Shown in pieces: positions 25,412 through 35,300 of a DNA stretch of 64,000 bases (positions are counted from its first letter, which is position 1; each line of letters starts with the position of its first letter). This DNA comes from Schleiferiaceae bacterium. GTDB taxonomy: Bacteria; Bacteroidota; Bacteroidia; Flavobacteriales; Schleiferiaceae. A model generated the notes under the pieces. The model saw nothing but the letters and a program-made list of their open reading frames with translations, did no database searches and was not told the DNA's origin. A program made the translations under genes and the position numbers. Location of the stretch: NCBI GenBank assembly GCA_018401735.1, contig JAGYKI010000002.1, positions 143,285 through 207,284 on the forward strand. The letters run 5' to 3'.

Positions 25412-25815
25412 AAAGCGCCTCCGAAATAGTACAGCAGATGTATGATGGTGATGCTTTTAGCCAATGGTTGGGCATTAAGGTGGTGGAAGTGAGGCCCGGA
25501 TTTGCGAAGCTCGAAATGACAATACGCGAGGAAATGTGTAATGGTTTTGGTATTGCCCATGGTGGTATATCGTACTCTCTAGCCGACAGTGCTTTAGCCT
25601 TTGCCGCCAATGGTCACGGCAGGCACGCCCTTTCCATTGAAACCAGCATCAGTCACCATAAAGCGATACAAGCTAATACCCGTATTTTCGCTCAGGCAGA
25701 AGCGATTAAAGAGGGCCGTTCGGTTGGTGTATATCAGGTTTTTATAAGCAATGAATCCGCGGAAACACTGGCCTCTTTTAAGGGCACAGTTTTGTTTAAA
25801 GACCAAAATTGGTAA
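25408..25815 (+). CDS. paaI: Hydroxyphenylacetyl-CoA thioesterase PaaI (hot-dog fold)
   Basis: 135 residues. It hydrolyses dead-end ring-hydroxylated CoA thioesters and so frees CoA. The hot-dog signature NGFGIAHGGISYSLADSALA (about residues 48-67) holds the catalytic Asp of the LAD step. Later strands include SIETSISHHKAIQANTRIFAQAE. It overlaps the preceding gene by four bases and is followed by the regulator gene after 66 nt containing a palindrome. Confidence 0.9.
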   Translation: MKSASEIVQQMYDGDAFSQWLGIKVVEVRPGFAKLEMTIREEMCNGFGIAHGGISYSLADSALAFAANGHGRHALSIETSISHHKAIQANTRIFAQAEAIKEGRSVGVYQVFISNESAETLASFKGTVLFKDQNW

Positions 25816-25817
25816 TA

Positions 25818-25840
25818 CTTAGTGTAAATTTAACACTAAG
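25818..25840. promoter_or_regulatory. Palindromic operator candidate upstream of the NUDIX regulator
   Basis: Half-sites CTTAGTGT and ACACTAAG are perfect inverse complements around a 7-bp AT centre (AAATTTA). The site begins 2 nt after the paaI stop and ends 41 nt before the regulator ATG. Autoregulation by the NUDIX/winged-helix protein is the simplest reading; I saw no second copy near the other paa promoters. Confidence 0.55.
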
Positions 25841-25881
25841 TTCATCTAGCTTGTCAAAAATTACGCATCTTTGCAAAAGCT

Positions 25882-26583
25882 ATGAGGGTAAATTTTTCCA
25901 AAGAAGACTTTAATGTTGCCATTGCCACTTCGGTAGTTTTATACGGCTTTGATGGTGACGATCTAAAAATTTTAATCGCTGAAAAAGCGGGCGAGCCCTT
26001 TGCTGGTGCTCATATATTGCCTTCTTCGGTGGTACATATCAACGAAGACCCTGAAGATGTGGCGATAGAGTTAATGCGACGTATTACCGGCAGTGCCGAT
26101 TGGCCCATCGAAATTTTAAATGCTTTCGCAGAAGTATACCGTAATCCGGAAGGAAGAGTGGTAAACGTTGCCTACTATGGTACTTTACAACTTAACGAAA
26201 CCTTAAGTCAGGATTTATTGCGCTCGGAATATAAATGGGTAAAAGTTAATGATATTCCCCCTTTAGCTTTTGATCACAATAAAATTGTAGACTATTCACG
26301 CGAGCGTTTAAAGCGCCGAGTAAAGCGTCGTCCCATTGGCTTTAGCCTTTTACCGAAAGAGTTTACCATGAACCAAATCCAGCGTTTATACGAATGTGCG
26401 CTGGGGCGCGATTTGGATAAACGAAACTTCCGTCGCAAGCTTTTAAAAAGCGAGTTACTATTAGAAACCGATCATTTTGTGCGCAGTTCTGCGAAAGCAA
26501 GAAGACCTTCGGCCTTGTATAAATTCGACGAGAAGAAATACCGCAGTCTTACCTTACGCGGTTACGACTTCGTCTATCAGTAG
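25882..26583 (+). CDS. NUDIX-fold transcriptional regulator with C-terminal winged helix (NrtR-like)
   Basis: 233 residues. Residues ~8-150 have the NUDIX fold as used in NrtR-type regulators. The Nudix box is not intact: where G-x5-E-x7-REUxEExGU is expected, the sequence has SVVHINEDPEDVAIELMRRITG, without the catalytic RE and EE pairs, so hydrolase activity is very unlikely and the domain probably senses a ligand. Residues ~155-233 (FTMNQIQRLYECAL, LDKRNFRRKLLKSELL) form the winged helix-turn-helix. It stands between paaI and paaJ and has a palindrome in its leader. Related Bacteroidota proteins govern sugar pathways, so control of paa genes is an inference from location. Confidence 0.82.
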   Translation: MRVNFSKEDFNVAIATSVVLYGFDGDDLKILIAEKAGEPFAGAHILPSSVVHINEDPEDVAIELMRRITGSADWPIEILNAFAEVYRNPEGRVVNVAYYGTLQLNETLSQDLLRSEYKWVKVNDIPPLAFDHNKIVDYSRERLKRRVKRRPIGFSLLPKEFTMNQIQRLYECALGRDLDKRNFRRKLLKSELLLETDHFVRSSAKARRPSALYKFDEKKYRSLTLRGYDFVYQ

Positions 26584-26665
26584 AGTTTTTTATTCCTATT
26601 ATATATGCGATATTCGCGCCTGAAAATGGCGTCCTAAATGGGGCGTGAACCAAAATTTCAGCCCT

Positions 26666-27874
26666 ATGAAAGAAGCATATATTGTTGATGGTATTCGCAC
26701 CCCAATTGGAAGTTTTTTAGGAAGCCTTTCAGCGGTGCGCGCCGATGATATGGCGGCCCTCGTTATTTCCGAACTCTTGAAACGCAATCCTAGTTTAGAC
26801 CCCAGCTCGGTGGCAGATGTGATTTTAGGTTGCGCTAATCAAGCAGGCGAAGACAATCGCAATATTGCGCGCATGTCGGCTTTGTTAGCGGGCTTACCTT
26901 TTAGTGTTCCGGGTGAAACCGTTAACCGCCTCTGCGCAAGCGGAATGAGTGCAGGTGCCCAAGCGATGCGTGCGATTCGCAATGGCGATGGTGAGGTTTT
27001 TATCGCTGGTGGAGTGGAGCAAATGACCCGTGCACCCTATGTAATGAGCAAGCCTTCCAAAGCTTTTGGAACCGACTCTAAAATGCACGATAGCTCTTTT
27101 GGCTGGCGTTTTGTAAACCCTAAAATGTTTAAGCTTTATGGCACCGACGCCATGGGTGAAACGGCCGAGAATTTGGTAGAGCAATACAATATTTCTCGCG
27201 AAGATCAAGATGCTTTTGCGCTATGGTCGCAGCAAAAAGCCACGGCAGCACATAACTCTGGTCGCTTGGCGGAAGAAATTGTTCCTGTAGCCATTCCGCG
27301 TCGTAAGCAAGATGATTTGATTTTCGATAAAGACGAGTTTATCAAACCCAGCAGTAGCATGGAGATTTTGGCCAAATTACGCCCCGCTTTTAAAAAGGAA
27401 GGAGGTTCAGTAACGGCGGGCAATTCTTCAGGCTTAAACGATGGTGCAGCAGCGCTATTAGTTGCTTCCGAAGAAGGCTTAAAGAACAACCAACTGAAAC
27501 CTTTAGCACGCATGGTTTCCATGGGTGTTGCGGGGGTAGAGCCACGCGTAATGGGCATTGGCCCTGTTTATGCGTCAGAAATTGCTTTGAAAAAAGCAGG
27601 GCTAAGTTTAGACGACATGGATATCATTGAACTAAACGAAGCCTTTGCCTCACAAGCTTTAGCGGTTACCCGCAAAATGGGCTTGGCCGATAATGATTCG
27701 CGTATTAACCCCAATGGCGGAGCGATTGCCTTAGGTCATCCTTTAGGTATGTCGGGCGCACGCCTCTTACAAACCGCAGCGATTGAATTGCAGAAAACCA
27801 ATAAGCGTTATGCCCTTTGCACCATGTGTATTGGCGTAGGCCAAGGCTATGCGGTAATTTTGGAAAGAGCATAG
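26666..27874 (+). CDS. paaJ: 3-oxoadipyl-CoA / 3-oxo-5,6-dehydrosuberyl-CoA thiolase PaaJ
   Basis: 402 residues from the ATG at 26666; a GTG at 26645 is in frame but lies before the conserved start [13 protein letters not shown]. Thiolase catalytic residues are present: nucleophile C90 in [11 protein letters not shown], the His in [16 protein letters not shown], and the second Cys in [10 protein letters not shown]. Length and the C90 position agree with PaaJ. It releases acetyl-CoA and succinyl-CoA in the last steps of the pathway. A general acetyl-CoA acetyltransferase role cannot be excluded by sequence, but the operon favours PaaJ. Confidence 0.9.
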   Translation: MKEAYIVDGIRTPIGSFLGSLSAVRADDMAALVISELLKRNPSLDPSSVADVILGCANQAGEDNRNIARMSALLAGLPFSVPGETVNRLCASGMSAGAQAMRAIRNGDGEVFIAGGVEQMTRAPYVMSKPSKAFGTDSKMHDSSFGWRFVNPKMFKLYGTDAMGETAENLVEQYNISREDQDAFALWSQQKATAAHNSGRLAEEIVPVAIPRRKQDDLIFDKDEFIKPSSSMEILAKLRPAFKKEGGSVTAGNSSGLNDGAAALLVASEEGLKNNQLKPLARMVSMGVAGVEPRVMGIGPVYASEIALKKAGLSLDDMDIIELNEAFASQALAVTRKMGLADNDSRINPNGGAIALGHPLGMSGARLLQTAAIELQKTNKRYALCTMCIGVGQGYAVILERA

Positions 27875-28106
27875 TTAGAGAAGACTTCCGTCTGGATTTC
27901 GATTAAAATTAGGCAGCAAGGCCTGCATGGATTGAGGGTTTTCAACGAAAAATGAAAATCTAAGAATTCCCATTACCAGTAATTTGGCAGCTGCCTTTTT
28001 TTGGACTTGGGTCTTTTTTGCGAAAGAGACGAAAGAGACGAATGGAATACTCTTCCACACAAGTGATAAAAATTATCTTATTTCGAAGTCTCTTAAGGAA
28101 TAGAAT

Positions 28107-28700
28107 ATGATTTACGAGTTTAATGGCTTCAAGCCGGTGATTAGTGTCAAGGCCTTTGTGCATGAAACTGCCGTGATAATTGGTAATGTAATTATTGGCG
28201 ATGATGTTTATATCGGCCCAGGTGCGGTAGTGCGCGGCGATTGGGGCGAGATTGAAATTAAACGCGGCGCTAATGTGCAAGAAAACTGCGTAATTCACAT
28301 GTTTCCGGGGGTGAGCATTGCCTTAGAAGCAGGGGCTCATATTGGTCACGGCGCTATAATTCACGGCGCTAATATTGGCGAAAACTGTTTAGTGGGCATG
28401 AATGCGGTAGTTATGGATCGCAGTTCAATTGGGGCCGGTTCAATTATAGGCGCCTTAGCTTTTGTTAAAGCCGATACAACTATTCCGCCTCGCAGTTTAG
28501 TGGTAGGCAATCCTGCCAAAGTAATAAAGGAGGTAAGCGATGAGATGCTTGATTGGAAAACCAAGGGCACGGAACTTTATCAGCAATTACCGGGAGAATG
28601 CCATCTCACCTTAAAGGAGTGCGAACCTTTAAGAGAAAGAGAGGCCAATCGCCCGAAGCAAGAGAAGCTATTTGAAACCTGGAATAGTATTAAAGGTTGA
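28107..28700 (+). CDS. paaY: PaaY-type gamma-carbonic-anhydrase-fold protein
   Basis: 197 residues. A left-handed beta-helix with hexapeptide repeats runs from about 15 to 165 (VIIGNVIIGDDVYIGPGAVVRGD), with metal-binding His in VIHMFPG and HIGHGAIIHG. A helical tail follows. PaaY proteins are thioesterases that help avoid CoA trapping in phenylacetate breakdown and may be homologous to gamma-carbonic anhydrases. The C-terminal VGNPAKVIKEVSDEMLDWK is typical. It is 232 nt from paaJ, so it may have its own promoter. The stop codon is overlapped by the left end of a dispersed repeat. Confidence 0.88.
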   Translation: MIYEFNGFKPVISVKAFVHETAVIIGNVIIGDDVYIGPGAVVRGDWGEIEIKRGANVQENCVIHMFPGVSIALEAGAHIGHGAIIHGANIGENCLVGMNAVVMDRSSIGAGSIIGALAFVKADTTIPPRSLVVGNPAKVIKEVSDEMLDWKTKGTELYQQLPGECHLTLKECEPLREREANRPKQEKLFETWNSIKG

Positions 28701-28843
28701 GTTCAAGGTAAAATCAGGCCTCAGAACTCTTGTAAATTTTTCACCGAACTCAGTCTATTAAGGCTTGAAGGTCTGTGAAAACACCAACCAAGGCTCATAA
28801 AAATGCAGCTTAGGCAGTTTTAACAAAATAGTTGAACTCACGT
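28694..28843. repeat. Dispersed MITE-like repeat, copy 3 (150 bp, internally deleted)
   Basis: The left end (AGGTTGAGTTCAAGGTAAAA, then TCAGGCCTCAGAACTCTTGT) is the reverse complement of the right end of copy 1 (ACAAGGGTTTTGAGGCTTGA, then TTTTACGTCGAAC). The right end is GTTGAACTCACGTTAAT. So the inverted ends are kept while the middle is lost. The left end contains the TGA stop of paaY (28698-28700). Confidence 0.7.
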
Positions 28844-29358
28844 TAATCGAAAAGCTTGTAATAGAGCCCCATGTTTTGCGCCGGCCCAAGCCGCCTTTCT
28901 ACATCGATTAATATAAATCTCTATCGGGTCTTTTTCTTTAGCCTTTTTTGGCCCTTTATCACAGATTATTAGGGAAAACATATTGAAAAGCCAGCCTCCA
29001 AATTTTTAGCCTGAAAGTTGGAGTAAAGATAAATAGTAACCATTACAGCTTAAAAAAGCGAGATTTAAGCATTTATATTGTTAACATTTTGCTAAATTTC
29101 ACGGCCGTAAAGTGCTTAAGTAGGGACAACAAGTATTTTGAGAATCCTAGATGGATCATAATTACTTGGGGTTTAAGGCTTTACTTATAACAGGTAATTT
29201 CAAAATATGAGGAAACTATTAACGCGGGGCTCACTTTCTGTAGGCTCTAGATGTGGGCCGATGGCTTATTCTGCATTTCACACTGTCTGCAAGAACAGAC
29301 TCAAATCAAATCTTGACGATTCTTTTAATTTTTCAGTAACCAAGTTTATTTTCAATTC
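28701..29358. other. 658-bp intergenic region before the giant gene
   Basis: The first ~140 bp belong to repeat copy 3. The rest is AT-rich, with no ORF of support and no clear TAnnTTTG box. It presumably holds the promoter and long leader of the 10.5-kb gene that follows. Confidence 0.5.
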
Positions 29359-32300
29359 ATGAGAAAATTTATTCAGCTAATTTTATTAGTTGCATTCGGC
29401 ACTCTTCAGGCGCAGAATGATACGGTTACATTTAAGGTAGATATGAATGACTATACCGGGTCTTTCACTACCGTAAATGTTAACGGTACATTTAACGGCT
29501 GGTGTGGCGGATGTAACCCCATGACCGACGCGAATAGCGACGGTGTTTGGGAAGTAGCCCTTCCTTTAACGGCGGGTACCATTGAGTACAAGTTTACCCT
29601 TGATGGGTGGACTGCACAGGAGAACTTTGCTCCTGGTGGCCCTTGTACCGTAACTGCGGGTGGATTTACCAACCGTACATTAACCTTTAGTGGTAACAAC
29701 ACTGTTTTACCAGTGGTATGTTATAACTCTTGCGCCGCCTGTACAGGCGTTGTTTTAAGTCAAGTAGATCTGCCCATTTCTTGGGACGATGCCCTTGTAA
29801 ACTATACTACCGTTAGTTTTGGTGGTAATGTTGATATGGTAACTACTGACCCAACAGATGCTACCAATAGCGTTCTTCAAGTGGATAAAGGTTTAGGAAC
29901 GCAAACTTGGGCTGGTACTACACTTTGTGCTGGTGGCTTAGCTACGGCTATTCCTTTTACAGTAGGAGGAGCCAATACTATTTCAGTACGTTTTTGGTCG
30001 CCTGATGCTGGAACGCCAGTTCTTTTAAAGGTAGAGGATAAAACTAATGCTGGGATTTTTGTTGAAGCCATGGATACCACTACTGTAGCCGGTGGTTGGG
30101 AAATTCTAACTTTCAACTACAATAATCCAGCGCCTAATGCACTAGCTATTAATACGGCGAACACTTACGACCTTATCTCTTTGTTTCCAAATTTTGGAAC
30201 CGATGGGAACACCGCTGGTGCTAAAACCTATTATGTAGATGACGTAGTTTATGGAACCATTAGTACAGGTATGGCGGGAGTTTATACCATCGATGCTGCT
30301 GGTTCGGGTAGCATGAACTATACAAGTTTTTCTGCAGCTGCAGCTGACTTAGTAAGTCTTGGCGTAGTTGGAGCATGTACCTTTAACGTAGCCGCTGGAA
30401 CCTATACGGATACAGTTTACTTACCAGCAATTTTAGGAACTAGCAGCACCAACACGATCACCTTTGATGGTGGTGATAGCGCTACAACTTCTCTAGCTTA
30501 TAATACCGCGGCGGTTAATCAAAAAGCAGTTATTCTTATGGATGGTGCTGATTATGTAAGCTTCAAAAACTTAACCATTACTCATCCGGGTACTACTGAT
30601 TCTTGGGGTATTCGTATGCAAAATGATAATGATAACCTCACGGTAGATGCATGTCGCTTTGAAATGGCCGTTACTACTTCTACTTTTGGAGATATTGCAG
30701 GGATTGCCAGCACGGGTTCTGCTACCAGTTCTTTTACCGAAACGGAAGGTGGTGATAATACTACGATTATCAATTCTGCTTTTATTAATGGTCAGTACGG
30801 AGTACATTTTGAAGCATTGGCAACTTTCTCCGATAGTAACTTCGTTATTAATAATAACAGCTTCGAAGGAAACTACTACCGTTATTTTATGAGTGATAAC
30901 ACTTATAATATGACGATGAATGGCAACACCATGACGGGTATGCCTTCTACTTCTACTTCGGGTTATGGAGTTGCTCTTTATGACATTATTGGCTTCGAAA
31001 TCAACAATAACGTTATTAATGCTTCTGACTGGGGTATCTATATTTCGGATGGTAATTTTGATGGGACACCTCCAGCGACATCTAATATTACCAATAACAT
31101 GGTAACGTCTTTATTAGACGAAGCATTTTATGTAGATGATTTAGAATCCACCAACATTTATTATAACAGTTTTGCTACCACCGCAAGTTCTACTTCAGCC
31201 TATGGTGCCTATTTCAACGACTGTATTTCGGTAGATGTTCGTAATAATGTGTTTTATGGCAATGCTAGTTATGCGGCTTATTTCGTTGACAATACAACCA
31301 CGGTTGGTACTGGCTTTGATGTAATTAACTTAAATTATAATATTTATTACACTGTATCTGGAACTAACTTGGCTTATGATGGAGCCGTTTACACAGACTT
31401 AGCAGCTTGGCAAGCTGGACGTGCAACTAATAACGTGAACTCCTTATCAGGAGATCCAATTTTCATCGACCCTACTTCTGATTTACATATGGCCGGTGGT
31501 TTAGCGAATAACGCTGCTACACCAATTGCCTCTGTTACTATGGATATTGATGGAGATATGCGTTCGGCAACGACTCCCGACATTGGTGCGGATGAGTATT
31601 TACCAGCAAGCTGCTTACCAGTTAGTGGAGTAGCAACTATTACGGCTTACTCCGATAGTGTTTCTTTAGGTTGGATTGGTAATAATGGTGCTACAGCTAC
31701 ATTTAATATCGAATATGGTTCGATAGGTTTTACACCAGGAACAGGCACTACCGTTACCGCTCATCCAGATTCTAACATTACCGTTACGGGATTGATGCCT
31801 AATTCAGATTATGAAATCTACATTACCGCGAATTGCGGTGCCGGTGGTTTAGCCTCAACTGTTGGCCCAACCGCTTTCCGCACTGCATTAGCTGGTCCTA
31901 GAGTAATTTCTTGTACTTCTGGTACCTTAGGCGCTCTTTTAACGGAAGAGTTTGATAATAGCACCACTTTTACGGGTGATATTGGTCTAGGTAACGGCTC
32001 TTGGCTGTATGATAACAATACTACCGGCTCTTCTAGTACGGGTCCTTCTGCTCCGCAAAGTGGTACGCACTATATTTATTACGAATCTTCTAGCGGAGAT
32101 TCTGCAGCGATGGTTTCTCCTGCTATTGACTTAGCAGCGGCGGCTCAAAATGTAGAATTATCATTTTGGATGCATGCGTATGGTGCAACCATTGGAGTTT
32201 TAAAAGTAGGTGTATCTACTTCGGCTACCGGTCCATTTACCAATGTATTTACTTATGGTCCAGGGCAATTGCAAACGGATGAATTAGATCCTTGGCAAAA

Positions 32301-35300
32301 TGTAGGTGTAAATCTAGATGCTTATTTAGGTCAGACCATTTACATTGAGTTTAATTATATTAAAGGAGCAAGCTTTACAGGTGATTTAGCCATTGACTTA
32401 GTTGAGGTTAAATCTTGCCTAAGCTGTTTAACGCCTTCTGCTTTAGCTTCTTCTAATGTTACTTCCACTTCCGCAGATATTACTTGGACCTCTGGTGTTA
32501 GTAATTTAGGAAGTACGGTAGAATATGGCCCTGCAGGTTTCACTCCTGGAACAGGTTCTATAATGACCGCTACTGCTGGTGCGGCTTCTTTAACAGGCTT
32601 AATGCCAGCAACAGCCTATGATGTTTATGTAACCGATAGTTGTGGTGCAGGAGATATTTCAGCTAGTGCTGGGCCTATTAGTTTTACAACTCTTTGTCCT
32701 AGTGCCTTTATGGCACCGTATTTCACTGATTTTCAGGGTATTTCTTTAGGACATCAGGCCTCTTATCAGAATTGCTGGACTACCGCTTCTACTACCACTC
32801 CTCGTTGGGAAGCAGAAGATGCAACGGGAGTAAATGAAAACTCAAGTGGTACAGGACCATTCTATGATAATACCAGTTTTGGTGTATCGGGTGGTTATTA
32901 TCTTTATTTTGAAACGTCATCGGGTTCTACTGGTTCAAAAGGTTCGATCTATTCGCCCTATGTGAATATTAGTAGCTTAAGTACTCCACAATTAGACTTC
33001 TTCTATCATATGTATGGAGCAACAACAGGGGCTCTAAGAATTTATGCAGAAGATACTGCGGGGGCACAAATCTTAATGGATAGCATTATTGGCCAGCAAC
33101 AAACCGCTGGTTCAGATCCATGGATTAATAAAGCCATAGACCTTAGTTCTTTAAGTGGCTCTGTTTATCGCTTTGTGTTTGAGGCAGAAAGAGGCACTTC
33201 TTTTACTGGAGATATATCGATAGACGATGTTTCCGTTAGAGAGACTCCTTCTTGTTTCCCTTCTAATTTACTTACAGTACTTTCAACTAGCAATACTTCG
33301 GCTGAGTTAACATGGAATGCTGGCACAGGTACTTCTTGGGATGTAGAATATGGTCCGATCGGTTTCACGCCTGGCTCTGGTACCTTGGTTAACTCGACTA
33401 ATGATACCTTGCTACTTACCGGCTTAATGGCGGCAACGGGTTATGATTTTTATGTAACTGATAGTTGTGGATCAGCAGGCTTGTCAACCACAGCTGGACC
33501 AACAAGCTTTTACACAGTGGCCTGCGCGGCTACTAGCCAGTGTGTTTACACCTTAGACCTATTTGATACTTTTGGTGATGGATGGAATGGTGGAGAAATC
33601 ACCGTTTGGCAAGCAGGTGTTCCTGTTGGAGTCTATGGTTCTAATTTCACTACTGGAGATTCTTTAGTGGGTATTACCTTAAACTTATGCGATGGTGTCC
33701 CAACCTATGTTACTCTCAGTAATCCAGGTTCTTGGTCTTCTGAAATGGGATTTGATTTAAGCAACCCTCTAGGTGCGCTTCAAGGAGCTCACTCTGCTCA
33801 AGGCGGATTAGCACAAGGAGACACCCTAGCTAGTTTTACTACCGATTGCTCGGCTTGCCCTGCTTTAGTAGCGCCATTTATGGAAAGCTTTGATCTTACT
33901 TCTACCCCGGCTTGCTGGAGTCAAGAGGCAATAACTGGTGGTCCATGGGTCTTTGGTACCTCAGGCTTAAATACCGCTTGCGGATCTTTAGCTGACCACA
34001 CTGGAAACAGCGGAAACTACGCTTGGATGGATCAATCAAGTACTGATATCGGTGTATCTTTAATTATGCCAGCGATAGACATTTCTGCATTAACTACTCC
34101 ATACTTTGAGTTTTACTACAATATGTGCGGTGCAGGTTATACTCCTATTAACTTAACGATTATTGAGTATTGGGACGGTTCTAATTGGGCTTCCGCTGAT
34201 ACTTTAGATTTCGCGACCAATGGTTGGCAGTTAGTAGCTTATACCATACCAAGCACTTGGACTTATAATTCAGGAAATGAAGTAAAATTACGCTTCCGCG
34301 CTGAGTCCGGCGGTAGTGGTACAGATTTTAACGGTGATAATGCTATTGATGATGTTCGTATTTACGAAGCACCAACTTGTTTCCCAGTTTCTAATTTGGC
34401 CCTGTCTAATGTTACCGCGGTTTCCCTAGATGTTACTTGGACCGACAATGGTTCTGCTGGTTACGGCGTAATTTATGGCGCGGCTGGATTTGATCCTGCT
34501 ACTGCGGGTACCTTAGTAACTACTACTAACGACACGCTTAATATCACTGGCTTAAGTCCAATTACTACTTATGATGTATATGTATACAGCGATTGTGGTT
34601 TAGGTGATGTAAGTGATACTTTAGGTCCTGTTTCAACCACTACTGGTTGTGCACCGATTACGCCTCCTAGCTTAGAAGATTTCAGCAATGGTTGGACTCC
34701 TAATGCATGTTGGGATGAAGGTGATGGCGGTACGCCAGCAACAGGTCCTGCTGCTCTAGGCTTAGGCGGTTGGACAACTGACGGTTTTGCTAATAATGGC
34801 TTTTCCGGTGCTGTGAAAATCAACCTATATAATCTTGGTGATGCGGATTGGATGCTTAGCCCGCAGTATGATCTTGGAACTGCTGGTAACCTACAAGTAG
34901 AGTTTGACTTTGGTGTATTTGCCTGGAATTCAACTACTCCTGCAAGTTTAGGTTCTGATGATGAGGTTCAACTTTTAATTAGTACCGATAACGGCGCTAC
35001 TTGGGTTAACCTAGCTACCTATAATAATACCTATGTTACTAATGCAACGGGTAACCATGAAGTGGCAACCTTATACACCTATACAGGTGTTGTACAGTTT
35101 GCTATTTGGGCAACAGAAGGTACTGTTGATGACCCAGAAGACAACGATGTCTTTGTAGATAACTTCGAAGTACGCGTTACTCCAGCTTGTCCAGATCCAG
35201 CAGCAGTTTTGGCTACTAATATTACTAGTACGGATGCTGACATTACCTGGACTTCTAGTGTGGGTGGTGTTGGAAGTAGTGTAGAATACGGTCCTGCCGG

